58,138 nt of DNA from Orenia metallireducens (GTDB lineage: Bacteria > Bacillota > Halanaerobiia > Halobacteroidales > Halobacteroidaceae), in the NCBI RefSeq assembly GCF_001693735.1, contig NZ_LWDV01000006.1, positions 270,276 through 328,413 on the forward strand, given 5' to 3'. Within the stretch, counting starts at the first letter, position 1; the number at the start of each line of letters is the position of its first letter. Both the position numbers and the translations under genes were made by a program. This document shows, piece by piece, positions 16,847 through 24,983 of this stretch. The notes beneath the pieces are model-generated. The model worked only from the letters and a program-made list of their open reading frames with translations, searched no databases and had not been told where the DNA came from.

Positions 16847-17749
16847 CTATTCCTTATTCTCAATATGTCTCCCCTCTTCACTTCTACGATATACTCTACT
16901 TGTTGGATAAGCAAGCTCAATATTAGGCTCTTGACTGAACTTTTCAAGGATACTCTCAGATATATTATTCTCTAAAACCCTCCGCTTTCTTACAGAGGTC
17001 AAATAACGTAGAGTAATCTGTACCCCACTTCCTTTGATATCTACATAAGTAATTGGAGTAAACTTACCGTACTTAATCATATAGTTCTTGCTCATTTCAT
17101 AAATCCTCTTTTTTGCCCTTGCTTCTATCTCTTCCTCACTCTGCTCATATCCTGTCTCTAAGACAATCTTCTTAGCTCTCTTCCAGTCACTCTCGAAACT
17201 GACTAAAAACCTAATCTCATTCCAGATACAACCAAAGCCACGAGTATAGTTGAATACAGGGATGTTAAAGATAGTACTATTAGGGATATGAACTAACCTT
17301 CCTGTGCTTTGATCAGCCTCTACCCAATTACCCACCTCCAATAAAGTAGTATAAAAGACTCGAATATCAATCACATCCCCTTGTACCTGATTCCACTCTA
17401 TCCTGTCACCTAATCCAAAGGGACGCCTTAAGAGAATCAATGCCCACCCTGCAATATTTAACCAGACTTGGTGTAAAGCCAAGGCTAGACCAGCAGATAA
17501 GAACCCTAAATATGTAGTCAAGGTAGAAGGTCTCTCTAACCAGATTAAGAAAATAAATATTAGAATTATAAAGAAGGAAGAATAATAGGTTATTCTTCTA
17601 GCTTGATGCCTTCTCTTAAAATCCTCAATCTTAGAATTAATAAATCTTATAATTCCAAAACCTATTAAATATGTAATAATTATTGCTCCTAAAGATAATA
17701 ACAGCTTCTGAATGACAGGATCATGAATATCAAAAGAAGTAAAATCCAA
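16847..17749 (-). CDS. MscS-family mechanosensitive channel
   Basis: Three hydrophobic segments in the first ~110 residues, the third a glycine/alanine-rich pore helix (FLSAGLALALHQVWLNIAGW), then the beta domain (FGLGDRIEWNQVQGDVIDIR) and C-terminal alpha/beta region. These are the marks of small-conductance mechanosensitive channels that relieve osmotic pressure. TTG start 7-8 bases behind GAGAGGTG. It follows btuD by 61 bases with no terminator seen, so it may be read through from the B12 operon. Why a B12-controlled transcript should contain a channel is unclear; it may have a separate promoter. Confidence 0.85.
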   Translation of the reverse strand: MDFTSFDIHDPVIQKLLLSLGAIIITYLIGFGIIRFINSKIEDFKRRHQARRITYYSSFFIILIFIFLIWLERPSTLTTYLGFLSAGLALALHQVWLNIAGWALILLRRPFGLGDRIEWNQVQGDVIDIRVFYTTLLEVGNWVEADQSTGRLVHIPNSTIFNIPVFNYTRGFGCIWNEIRFLVSFESDWKRAKKIVLETGYEQSEEEIEARAKKRIYEMSKNYMIKYGKFTPITYVDIKGSGVQITLRYLTSVRKRRVLENNISESILEKFSQEPNIELAYPTSRVYRRSEEGRHIENKE

Positions 17750-17810
17750 AATAAAACACCTCTCATTATTTATTGTATCAGTTAGCAGTAATGAGTAAGG
17801 TAACAGCTAA

Positions 17811-18584
17811 TTACTTACTACTCACTAACTTCAGATAAGGTCGACTACTACTGTTATCAATTTTAACATCACATCCATAAACATCTTTGATATTATCTAA
17901 AGTTATTACTTCACTTGGACTACCTACAGTATTTATCTTACCCTGATTTAACAATAATAAGCGGTCACAATATTGGCTTGCTAGATTAAGATCATGTAAG
18001 ACTACTACAATAGTAGTACCTTCTTTTCTGAGCTTAACTAATAATTCAAAGATCTCTATCTGATAATTAATATCTAAAGCTGAAGTAGGCTCATCTAACA
18101 ATAATAACTCTGCTTCTTGAACCAAAGCCCTAGCCAATAATACCCGCTGTCGTTCACCACCACTGATACTATTAATAGATTTATCTACTAGATCAATTGT
18201 ATTGGTTAATCTTAAGGCTCTCTCTATTACTCTTTTATCTACTTGAGTTATACCTTGCCAATTTCTTAAATAAGGATGGCGCCCCATTTCTACAATATCC
18301 TTTACAGAGAAATCAAAGTTAACCTCTGTACTTTGTGGAAGTACAGCCAATACTTTAGCTAATTCTTTACGTCTATACTGGTTTAGCTCTTTTCCTAGCA
18401 GGAATATCTCTCCACCCTCCTTTTTAATAATATTAGACAATAATTTCAATAAAGTAGATTTACCTGAGCCATTAGGACCGATAATTCCAAATAATTCTCC
18501 TCTTTCTACTGTAAAACTAACATCTTTTATTAGCTTAGCTTCACCATAAGAGAAGCTTAAATTATTTACTTTTAATATATTCAT
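17811..18584 (-). CDS. btuD: Cobalamin ABC transporter ATP-binding protein
   Basis: The cytoplasmic ATPase of a BtuCD-F/FecCDE-type importer. Walker A is GPNGSGKST (residues ~35-43), the ABC signature SGGERQRVLLARAL (~140) and Walker B LLLLDEPTSALD, followed by the switch His in VLHDLNLASQ. Assignment to B12 rather than siderophore rests on the cobalamin riboswitch and neighbouring btuF and btuC. A 194-base gap with dispersed-repeat sequence separates it from btuC, unusual inside such an operon. Confidence 0.9.
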   Translation of the reverse strand: MNILKVNNLSFSYGEAKLIKDVSFTVERGELFGIIGPNGSGKSTLLKLLSNIIKKEGGEIFLLGKELNQYRRKELAKVLAVLPQSTEVNFDFSVKDIVEMGRHPYLRNWQGITQVDKRVIERALRLTNTIDLVDKSINSISGGERQRVLLARALVQEAELLLLDEPTSALDINYQIEIFELLVKLRKEGTTIVVVLHDLNLASQYCDRLLLLNQGKINTVGSPSEVITLDNIKDVYGCDVKIDNSSSRPYLKLVSSK

Positions 18585-18617
18585 AATTAAACCACCTAAA
18601 CATTCTTATATTATAAA

Positions 18618-18720
18618 TATAGCCATCCAACTTTAGAATTAGATTTAACGGATATAAAGTGACAAGTTAACTTATTTACTGGTTACTCGTCACTTATCAC
18701 TAGTTACTGAAGTCTCCTAA
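18618..18720 (+). repeat. Dispersed short repeat copy 3 and degenerate AGTRAC array between btuC and btuD
   Basis: TATAGCCATCCAACTTTAGA (from 18618) belongs to the TATAG-type family. It is followed by an AGTGACAAGTTAA segment, also seen after the copy at 42587, and by loose copies of GTTACT/GTCACT-like units (18660-18710). It fills most of the gap between btuC and btuD. Confidence 0.45.
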
Positions 18721-18778
18721 TATATAACATCATATTTAAATTTGATTCCAGAATTACAAATTAATATCTAAAAATTAT

Positions 18779-19774
18779 TTAAAACCTAACCTTCTTCTTA
18801 TGTAGTAGATAAATAAAGAAAGGTGCCCCACATAATGCTGTAATAATCCCCACAGGCAATTCAGTTGGTGCTAAAATTGTTCTAGCTATTGTATCTGTTA
18901 CTATTAAGAGGATAGCACCTCCTAAAGCCGAAGCAGGTAATAATATTCTATGATCAGGTCCCAAGACTAATCTCAATACATGTGGAACAACTAAACCAAC
19001 AAAACCAATTATCCCACTGACCGATACTGCCATAGAGGCTAATAATGAACCTGCTACTAATAACAATAAATTAACCTTCTCTACCTCTACTCCCAAATAG
19101 TAAGCTGTCTCCTCACCCAACAGAAGTATATTCAAATCATCTGCTAAGAAATATACCATAAGAAATCCTATCATAATACCTGGTAAGATCATCTTTACCT
19201 CTTGCCAAGTACTATTTGCTAAACTTCCCATCATCCAATAAAAGACCTTCTGTAAATTCCCACTATCTAAAATCATCAGCAAAGAAACCAATGATGATAA
19301 GAAGAAACTGATTGCTATACCTGATAATAGTAATATTGAAGTGGGTACTTTACCCTTTGTTTTGGCCAAATTATAAACAAGAAAGGTTGTAATAAAGGCT
19401 CCTAAGAAGGCAAAACAGGCAAGACTACTAATCCCCCTCCAATAATATATCAGTCCAAAATTAATAGCTACACTAGCTCCTAAAGATGCCCCTGATGAAA
19501 TCCCAATAATATAGGGATCAGCCATTACATTCTTAAATATCCCTTGAAATACTACTCCAGAAGTAGAAAGAGCACTCCCCACTAGAGCAGCTAACAAAAT
19601 TCTTGGCAGACGAATCTTATAAAAAATCATCTGATGAATAGTTGTTAAATCTCCTTTGATTCCAGCAATAATAGGGATCTTAACTGTTCCTAAACTAAGA
19701 GCAATAATAATACCTATAGTTAATAGAATAAATAGTATTATAATTATTAGTATATCCTTTAATTTAATCTCCAT
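18779..19774 (-). CDS. btuC: Cobalamin ABC transporter permease (FecCD family)
   Basis: The inner-membrane channel of the B12 importer. About ten membrane helices are visible in 331 residues, with the family signature RLPRILLAALVGSALSTSGV near residue 55 and the coupling-helix area GFVGLVVPHVLRLVLGPDHR near 255-275, which contacts the ATPase. It starts 2 bases after the btuF stop, so the two are translated together. The riboswitch upstream of btuF controls both. Confidence 0.93.
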   Translation of the reverse strand: MEIKLKDILIIIILFILLTIGIIIALSLGTVKIPIIAGIKGDLTTIHQMIFYKIRLPRILLAALVGSALSTSGVVFQGIFKNVMADPYIIGISSGASLGASVAINFGLIYYWRGISSLACFAFLGAFITTFLVYNLAKTKGKVPTSILLLSGIAISFFLSSLVSLLMILDSGNLQKVFYWMMGSLANSTWQEVKMILPGIMIGFLMVYFLADDLNILLLGEETAYYLGVEVEKVNLLLLVAGSLLASMAVSVSGIIGFVGLVVPHVLRLVLGPDHRILLPASALGGAILLIVTDTIARTILAPTELPVGIITALCGAPFFIYLLHKKKVRF

Positions 19775-19776
19775 CT

Positions 19777-20694
19777 CTAATTCCCCAAATCTATTTCAGG
19801 ATGTATAGCTTGAACAAAGAGCCTTAAAGCCTTAATTATTCTAGGACCTGGGCGATTGATAATATCTGCATCAAAGATATAGACTCTATCATCTTTAATT
19901 GCTTTAATATGCTGATAATTGGCTCTAGCCTTAATCTTAGCAGGAGTCATCCTCTCCTTCCAACTATCATAAGTAGCAATATATACATCAGGATTTTCAA
20001 CTAGTAACTGTTCCATACTATATTGTGGCCAAGCACCATCTGCTTTAGTACCGATATTGTAGCCTCCCGCCTTCTCAATTAAATCATTGATAAAGGTAGT
20101 CTGCCCTACTGTATACAAGGGATTTTTCCAAACCTCATAAAAGACCTTTACTGAACCTTCAGTACTAACTACTCTCTCTACCTTTTTAGTAATATAGTTC
20201 AGCTCTGCCCTCAATCTCTCTGTTACTTCTCTACCTCTACTACTCTCTCCTGTAAGCTTAGCTATCTTATCAATCACAGTTATCGTCTCTTCAATATTAG
20301 TTGGATTAAAACCAACTATAGTTATTCCTAAATCCTCTAATCTTCTGATAGTATCTTTAGGTACAATTCCTCCTGCTATTACTAAATCAGGATTTAAAGC
20401 AATAATAGATTCTAGATTATTAGCTCCTACTTTAGTCTTAGACTTTGCCTCTGTTGGGTAATCACAAAAATCTGTCACCCCCACAATTCTCTCTTCTAAA
20501 TTCAGCTCATATAATACCTCTGTAATACTAGGAGCTAAGGAAATAATCCTCTGTGGCTCTTTTTCTATAACAATTACCTTTCCTAAATCGTCAACCAATC
20601 TAACCTTTGAGTTAGCTTCTGCTTCTCCATATCTACTAAATAATAGTACTAAAATAAATACTGTTAACAATAACCTATCCATTCTCTTTAACAT
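19777..20694 (-). CDS. btuF: Periplasmic cobalamin-binding protein
   Basis: The helical-backbone substrate-binding protein of the importer. A signal peptide (residues ~5-26) has no lipobox Cys, so the mature protein should be free in a periplasm rather than a lipoprotein, consistent with a diderm cell. Family landmarks are PQRIISLAPSITEVLYEL, VGVTDFCDYP and a C-terminal YIFDADIINRPGPRI. It is the first gene after the larger cobalamin riboswitch. ATG is 5 bases behind GGGAGG. Confidence 0.9.
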   Translation of the reverse strand: MLKRMDRLLLTVFILVLLFSRYGEAEANSKVRLVDDLGKVIVIEKEPQRIISLAPSITEVLYELNLEERIVGVTDFCDYPTEAKSKTKVGANNLESIIALNPDLVIAGGIVPKDTIRRLEDLGITIVGFNPTNIEETITVIDKIAKLTGESSRGREVTERLRAELNYITKKVERVVSTEGSVKVFYEVWKNPLYTVGQTTFINDLIEKAGGYNIGTKADGAWPQYSMEQLLVENPDVYIATYDSWKERMTPAKIKARANYQHIKAIKDDRVYIFDADIINRPGPRIIKALRLFVQAIHPEIDLGN

Positions 20695-20756
20695 TGTATC
20701 CTCCCTACCAAACTGTCGCCTAACAATCTAAAATCATCTCAATTTAAATTTCAACC

Positions 20757-20790
20757 AAAATAAAAAATCCTAACTGTAGGCATAGTTAGG
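20757..20790 (-). terminator. Attenuator of the btuF cobalamin riboswitch
   Basis: Stem CCTAACT / AGTTAGG with an 8-base loop, followed on the minus strand by ATTTTTTATTTT, between the riboswitch and btuF. Confidence 0.8.
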
Positions 20791-20837
20791 GTATATCATT
20801 CCCTATCTTGTCCCCGAAGATAGCTCTCTTACTCCTT

Positions 20838-21042
20838 ATTAGGCAGGTCTCCTGACTTATAGCTAATTAGCACTAAATTCTCTAGACTCAAAGTCTAGTA
20901 GTCTATTTTAGTCTAATTTAAAATCGATAGTTATCCAATATCTATTGCCAACTATCCAGCTGCTACTTACAGTGGCGGGCCCGCTCAGGATTCACACCTG
21001 ATTCCCTATTCTCCCTTAACCATAGCTAAAGGCACCTAATAA
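20838..21042 (-). promoter_or_regulatory. Cobalamin riboswitch upstream of btuFCD
   Basis: The B12 box GCCACTG (complement of 20970-20976) is set in GGGCCCGCCACTGTAAGTAG. The conserved 5' part reads TTAGGTGCC and GGGAATCAGGTGTGAATCCT, the 3' closing part AGGAGACCTGCCTAA. It is ~75 nt longer than the copy before btuB because of an expanded peripheral arm around 20870-20955. Confidence 0.95.
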
Positions 21043-21154
21043 ATCTATTCTGTTATAAATATCTTTATGTTGATATTATTCTATAATACTTACATCTTCT
21101 CCTCTTTATTTGAGGAAATTAGCTGTTAAAATCATTAAAGCATCTGATTATGGA

Positions 21155-21298
21155 GATATTGCGACACTTTTAAATCCTACCCCCTAACCCCTTCTCCTTA
21201 ACTAATGAGAGGGGGAAAATACTATATTTTCTTTTATTCCCTCTCCTAAGAATGGAGAGGGTAGGGTGAGGTGTGAATTCTAAAAGTGTCGTAATATC
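21155..21298. repeat. MITE-like palindromic element, copy 2, with terminal inverted repeats
   Basis: The ends GATATTGCGACACTTTTAA and the complement of the right end GATATTACGACACTTTTAG form 19-bp terminal inverted repeats with two mismatches. Inside is a GC-rich palindrome (CCTACCCCCTAACCCC ... GGGTAGGGTGAGG) shared with the element at 108-322. No ORF inside. It fills most of the gap between the btuF riboswitch and the 82-aa gene. Confidence 0.65.
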
Positions 21299-21357
21299 TA
21301 TTCATTCTGCCAATTCTTATACTAACAAAAGATATATCTCTAAATAATAATGTCAAA

Positions 21358-21388
21358 AAATAAAAAACAACTGCAACTGCAGTTGTTA
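21358..21388 (-). terminator. Terminator of the 82-aa gene
   Basis: Stem AACAACTGC / GCAGTTGTT overlapping the stop codon, followed by TTTTTATTTTTTG on the minus strand. Confidence 0.85.
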
Positions 21389-21634
21389 ATAAACCAATCT
21401 CAATCTTACTTCATTCTGATTATCTATTCTATTATTTGCTTGAAGCTCTCTCTTCTCTTTAACCTTTAATCCTTCAGTCCAGCTAGAATCTAATTCATCA
21501 AAAATCTCTTTAGGAATCAAATAAGTATCACCTTCAAGATTAAAGATCAAATATTGATCATTATCCTCTAATCTAGTAGCACTATTTTCAATTAAGTAAT
21601 TATAAATTCTCTCATACCTAGCCTTTTCAGTCAT
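21386..21634 (-). CDS. Hypothetical protein (82 aa)
   Basis: Not recognised. A soluble small protein with predicted mixed helix and strand (YLIFNLEGDTYLIPKEIFDE in the middle) and a basic C-terminal third. No ribosome site is evident before the ATG, which is odd for this genome, but the frame is closed by a strong terminator that overlaps the stop codon, which supports a real transcript. It is not linked to the B12 genes by spacing. Confidence 0.55.
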   Translation of the reverse strand: MTEKARYERIYNYLIENSATRLEDNDQYLIFNLEGDTYLIPKEIFDELDSSWTEGLKVKEKRELQANNRIDNQNEVRLRLVY

Positions 21635-22031
21635 ATAGATTTGTGAATCTAAAATGAAATTTATCCAAAATAGTATCTAAAACATATAACTTTTGTCTAT
21701 AACTTAATCTAACTATAAAATTTTTATAGAAACATTTATACTGGAAAATTTCAGTCTAAGTTCACGAGACTATATTATAAATTAATTTATCAGCCATCCC
21801 AAAAAACTCCTTCATTAATTCAGTTGTAGTAAATATCTCTCCTCTAGATATTTTCACTATATTCTCCTCCTCATTTAATATCAGCCAACTTGCTAAAAAT
21901 AATCATAATATATACTTTATATTCTTAACCTAATCTTTAAAATAATACTATATAGATATCATAAAAGATCTTCAATTGAAATTTATTTAAATACTTTTAA
22001 GCTTATTAAGAATAATTTCTGACACCATAAC
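21635..22031. other. Intergenic region downstream of sigE
   Basis: AT-rich; contains only a possible 31-codon ORF (listed separately). No terminator was clear behind sigE. Confidence 0.45.
21762..21857 (-). CDS. Possible small protein (31 aa)
   Basis: GTG at 21857 lies 6-7 bases behind GAGGAGGAG, a strong ribosome site. The 31-residue product starts MKISRGEIFTTTELMKEF and contains an amphipathic helix. It may be a genuine micro-protein or the leftover start of a longer gene. Not recognised. Confidence 0.35.
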   Translation of the reverse strand: MKISRGEIFTTTELMKEFFGMADKLIYNIVS

Positions 22032-22769
22032 TTACTTCATTTTATCAATTTCAATTTGAAGCTTCTCAATTATTCTCTTCTCCAATCTAGATATATAGGA
22101 TTGAGAAATTCCCAATATATCTGCAACCTCTTTTTGAGTTAACTCCTGTTTATTCTTCTGTAATCCAAAACGTAATATCATAATCTTCTTCTCTCTATTT
22201 GTTAAGTTTTCCATTGCTTCTATAAGTAATTCTTTATCTACCTCTTCTTCGATATATTTATAGATTAAATCAATCTCAGTTCCTAAAACATCAGATAGTT
22301 TCAGCTCATTACCATCCCAATCGACATTTAAAGGTTCATCAAAGGATATCTCTGAACGTTTTTTATTATTCTTCCTTAAATACATTAGGATTTCATTTTC
22401 AATACAACGAGAAGCATAAGTAGCCAACTTAATATTCTTACTTACATCAAAGGTGTTGACAGCCTTAATCAGTCCAATAGTACCAATAGAGACCAAGTCC
22501 TCAATATCAATGCCTGTATTATCAAACTTACGGGCTATATAGACTACTAAACGGAGATTTCTTTCAATCAATACACTTCTAACAGCTTGATCACCTTTCT
22601 CTAACTTATTTAATAAATATTCCTCCTCCTTATTAGATAGTGGTGGTGGTAAGGCCTCACTATTTCCAACATAAAATACATTCTTAGCGCTATAAAGACC
22701 TAATATCTGTAACATTTTAATAACATAAAGTCTAAGTTTAAGCTTCAAATTAATCATCACCGAACGCAA
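22032..22769 (-). CDS. sigE: RNA polymerase sporulation sigma factor SigE (pro-sigma-E)
   Basis: The early mother-cell sigma factor, made as a precursor. The first ~28 residues are the basic, hydrophobic pro-sequence ([18 protein letters not shown]) that holds it at the membrane and is removed by SpoIIGA. Regions 2 ([31 protein letters not shown]) and 4 ([20 protein letters not shown]) are intact. TTG start 8 bases behind GGAGG. It follows spoIIGA by 21 bases, forming the usual spoIIG operon. Confidence 0.97.
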   Translation of the reverse strand: MRSVMINLKLKLRLYVIKMLQILGLYSAKNVFYVGNSEALPPPLSNKEEEYLLNKLEKGDQAVRSVLIERNLRLVVYIARKFDNTGIDIEDLVSIGTIGLIKAVNTFDVSKNIKLATYASRCIENEILMYLRKNNKKRSEISFDEPLNVDWDGNELKLSDVLGTEIDLIYKYIEEEVDKELLIEAMENLTNREKKIMILRFGLQKNKQELTQKEVADILGISQSYISRLEKRIIEKLQIEIDKMK

Positions 22770-22790
22770 AAAAATCCCCTCCCTTATTTT

Positions 22791-23693
22791 TTATGCTCGA
22801 AGTACCTCCGGATTTAATAATGCTTGGTAGTTATCATCTTTATCTAACCTCTTATCCTGTAAAGCAATTATTACTCTTTTAGTTGTAAAAATCTCGTCCT
22901 TTGTAGTAATCGTAACCATATCAGGTCTAAAACCAATTAACATTCCATTATCCTTTCCTAAAGAGTAAAAAGGTATCAACCTGAACCTACTAGTCCAGTC
23001 ATTATCAGTCATCTCATTTAATAATCTACCAGTGTCATCCCTATATTTATAGAAAGCTTCCTTTACTTTATCTGGCAATATCTCCTCCAAAGCACCTACC
23101 TCTACTACTATAACAGGTACTTTAGTTAAAGGATCTTGTAATTGATTTCCTGTATCGACCAACGCCTTCAACTTAACTAACTTATCATCAAAACTGATTA
23201 TAACTGGAATACAGAATATATCTGGTATTAACTTATATTGAATAAACATCCAGCCAAATTTTCCTATTATAATGACCAGCACTGAACCTAAAATGATAAT
23301 CCATAAATTATCTGGAGAAATGTTCAAAACTTGTGCCAAACTATCTAGTGGTGTCCCTCCTGTCAGATTATAAAGAGCAAATATTGCTCCAGCTGTTACA
23401 AAGGTTATTAAATAAAAATAACCAACAACCTTAAAGAAGTACTTACGAGATAATGGAGCAAAAGCAACTAATATCATTACTATAGAGATTAAGAAATGAA
23501 AATAAATCTGATTCAAAAATCTGAATTGGGGTAAAATAATTATAATTGTATAAACTGTTCCCAGCAGTGAGGTTAAAAATAACCTCCAAATTTTATAATT
23601 TAAATCTGACAATTTAGCTGCTGCCCATAAAATCAAATAATTCATCACTAAATTAATAAATGAAAAAAGATCTAAATAAACTACTAACTTCAT
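22791..23693 (-). CDS. spoIIGA: Sigma-E processing peptidase SpoIIGA
   Basis: The membrane aspartic protease that activates pro-sigma-E in the mother cell after the SpoIIR signal. The N-terminal half has about five membrane segments. The C-terminal protease half carries the DTGN motif at residues 180-183 (VDTGNQLQDPLT), where Asp is the catalytic residue; the protein probably works as a dimer. Length 300 aa is typical. The ribosome site AGGTGG lies 9 bases ahead of the ATG. A Spo0A-type box and a TATAAT lie upstream, after the ftsZ terminator. Confidence 0.95.
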   Translation of the reverse strand: MKLVVYLDLFSFINLVMNYLILWAAAKLSDLNYKIWRLFLTSLLGTVYTIIIILPQFRFLNQIYFHFLISIVMILVAFAPLSRKYFFKVVGYFYLITFVTAGAIFALYNLTGGTPLDSLAQVLNISPDNLWIIILGSVLVIIIGKFGWMFIQYKLIPDIFCIPVIISFDDKLVKLKALVDTGNQLQDPLTKVPVIVVEVGALEEILPDKVKEAFYKYRDDTGRLLNEMTDNDWTSRFRLIPFYSLGKDNGMLIGFRPDMVTITTKDEIFTTKRVIIALQDKRLDKDDNYQALLNPEVLRA

Positions 23694-23770
23694 TTAGTCA
23701 TACCACCTGCTTCACTCCCTTATTAAAAAGTATATTACTAGTATTTCAAAATATAACTAAAAAATTTGAA

Positions 23771-23814
23771 TTATAATATATAATTAAATCCTTTTTACTA
23801 ATTTTATGTCGAAA
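23771..23814 (-). promoter_or_regulatory. Putative Spo0A box and -10 element of the spoIIGA-sigE operon
   Basis: TGTCGAA at 23808-23814 (TTCGACA on the minus strand) matches the Spo0A box. TATAAT on the minus strand at 23776-23771 lies 31 bases further on, a layout like the Spo0A-activated spoIIG promoter of Bacillus. No good -35 box is seen, as expected for such promoters. Confidence 0.55.
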
Positions 23815-23848
23815 TAAAAAATCTCGATACCCTAGGGGTATCGAGATT
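23815..23848 (-). terminator. Terminator of ftsZ
   Basis: Perfect stem AATCTCGATACCC / GGGTATCGAGATT, followed on the minus strand by TTTTTATTTCG. It separates the dcw cluster from spoIIGA-sigE. Confidence 0.9.
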
Positions 23849-23851
23849 GAA

Positions 23852-24958
23852 TTAAAATTTTCTATTTCTCCTTAAAAAAGCTGGAATATCTAAGTCATCA
23901 TTAGAAAAAGATTTAATATCTAAGTCCTCATCTCTTCTAACACGATCTTTTTCTCTTGTTTTCTGCTTCTCTTCCTTCTGTTTGGATTCTTTTTTACTAA
24001 TTCCTTCTTGGTCAAAACCAGTAGCAATTACAGTTACCTTGACTTCGTTCTCTAAGTTCTCATCTACAACTGTACCCAAAATAATATTTGCTTCAGGATC
24101 AGCCACTTCAGAGATAACATTAGCTGCTTCATTAGTTTCATGCAATCCTAAATCCTTGCCACCAGTAATATTAAGTAATATTCCCTTTGCACCTTCAATA
24201 GATGCTTCTAATAATGGAGAAGCAATAGCAGCTTTAGCAGCCTCTGCTGCTCTATTCTCACCACTAGCCCTTCCAATTCCCATTAAAGCAGAACCAGCAT
24301 CAGTCATAATAGTCTTCACATCAGCAAAATCAAGATTAATTAAACCTGTAATTGTAATTAAATCAGAGATACCTTGCACACCTTGTCTTAAAACATCATC
24401 AGCAGTTTTAAATGCATCAATTAAAGTTGTCTGTTTCTCTACAACCTCTAATAACCTATCATTAGGAATGATAATTAAAGTATCTACTTTCTCCTTTAGA
24501 TTTTCGATTCCAGATTGTGCTTTTTGCATACGTTGACGCCCTTCAACGGTAAATGGCTTAGTAACAACACCTACAGTTAAAGCCCCTGATTCTTTAGCAA
24601 TCTCTGCTACAACAGGGGCAGCACCAGTTCCCGTTCCGCCGCCCATACCAGCAGTAATAAATACCATATCAGCTCCACTTAAAGCCTCAGCAATCATCTC
24701 ACGACTCTCTTGAGCTGCTTCTTGTCCAATTTCAGGGTTAGCTCCTGCACCTAAACCATTTGTCAATTTTTCACCAATCTTTAAAGTAACTTCTGCCCTT
24801 GATGCTACTAAAGCCTGCCCATCAGTATTTACTGCAATAAACTCTACACCTTTTAAGCTAGACTCAATCATACGGTTAACAGCATTGTTACCACCACCGC
24901 CTACACCGACTACTTTTATATTAGCGAAATTCTCCATTTCAGCTCCAAACTCAAACAT
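23852..24958 (-). CDS. ftsZ: Cell division GTPase FtsZ
   Basis: Forms the cytokinetic ring. The GTP-binding signature GGGTGTG is at residues 106-112, and the T7 loop ([11 protein letters not shown], ~210) supplies catalytic residues across the subunit interface. A charged linker of ~45 residues leads to the conserved C-terminal tail [13 protein letters not shown], which binds FtsA. 368 aa is normal. Start ATG behind GGGAGGAG; the 26-base gap to ftsA shows co-transcription. It is the last gene of the dcw cluster. Confidence 0.98.
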   Translation of the reverse strand: MFEFGAEMENFANIKVVGVGGGGNNAVNRMIESSLKGVEFIAVNTDGQALVASRAEVTLKIGEKLTNGLGAGANPEIGQEAAQESREMIAEALSGADMVFITAGMGGGTGTGAAPVVAEIAKESGALTVGVVTKPFTVEGRQRMQKAQSGIENLKEKVDTLIIIPNDRLLEVVEKQTTLIDAFKTADDVLRQGVQGISDLITITGLINLDFADVKTIMTDAGSALMGIGRASGENRAAEAAKAAIASPLLEASIEGAKGILLNITGGKDLGLHETNEAANVISEVADPEANIILGTVVDENLENEVKVTVIATGFDQEGISKKESKQKEEKQKTREKDRVRRDEDLDIKSFSNDDLDIPAFLRRNRKF

Positions 24959-24983
24959 TAATACTCCTCCCTTGCTAAGCTAA

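Noticed and set aside
18660-18715. Loose GTTACT/GTCACT repeats considered as a CRISPR array
   Set aside because: Units are short, degenerate and without regular spacers or cas genes.
23982-24536. A 184-codon plus-strand open frame across ftsZ
   Set aside because: Antisense shadow of ftsZ; no ribosome site and no recognisable protein.
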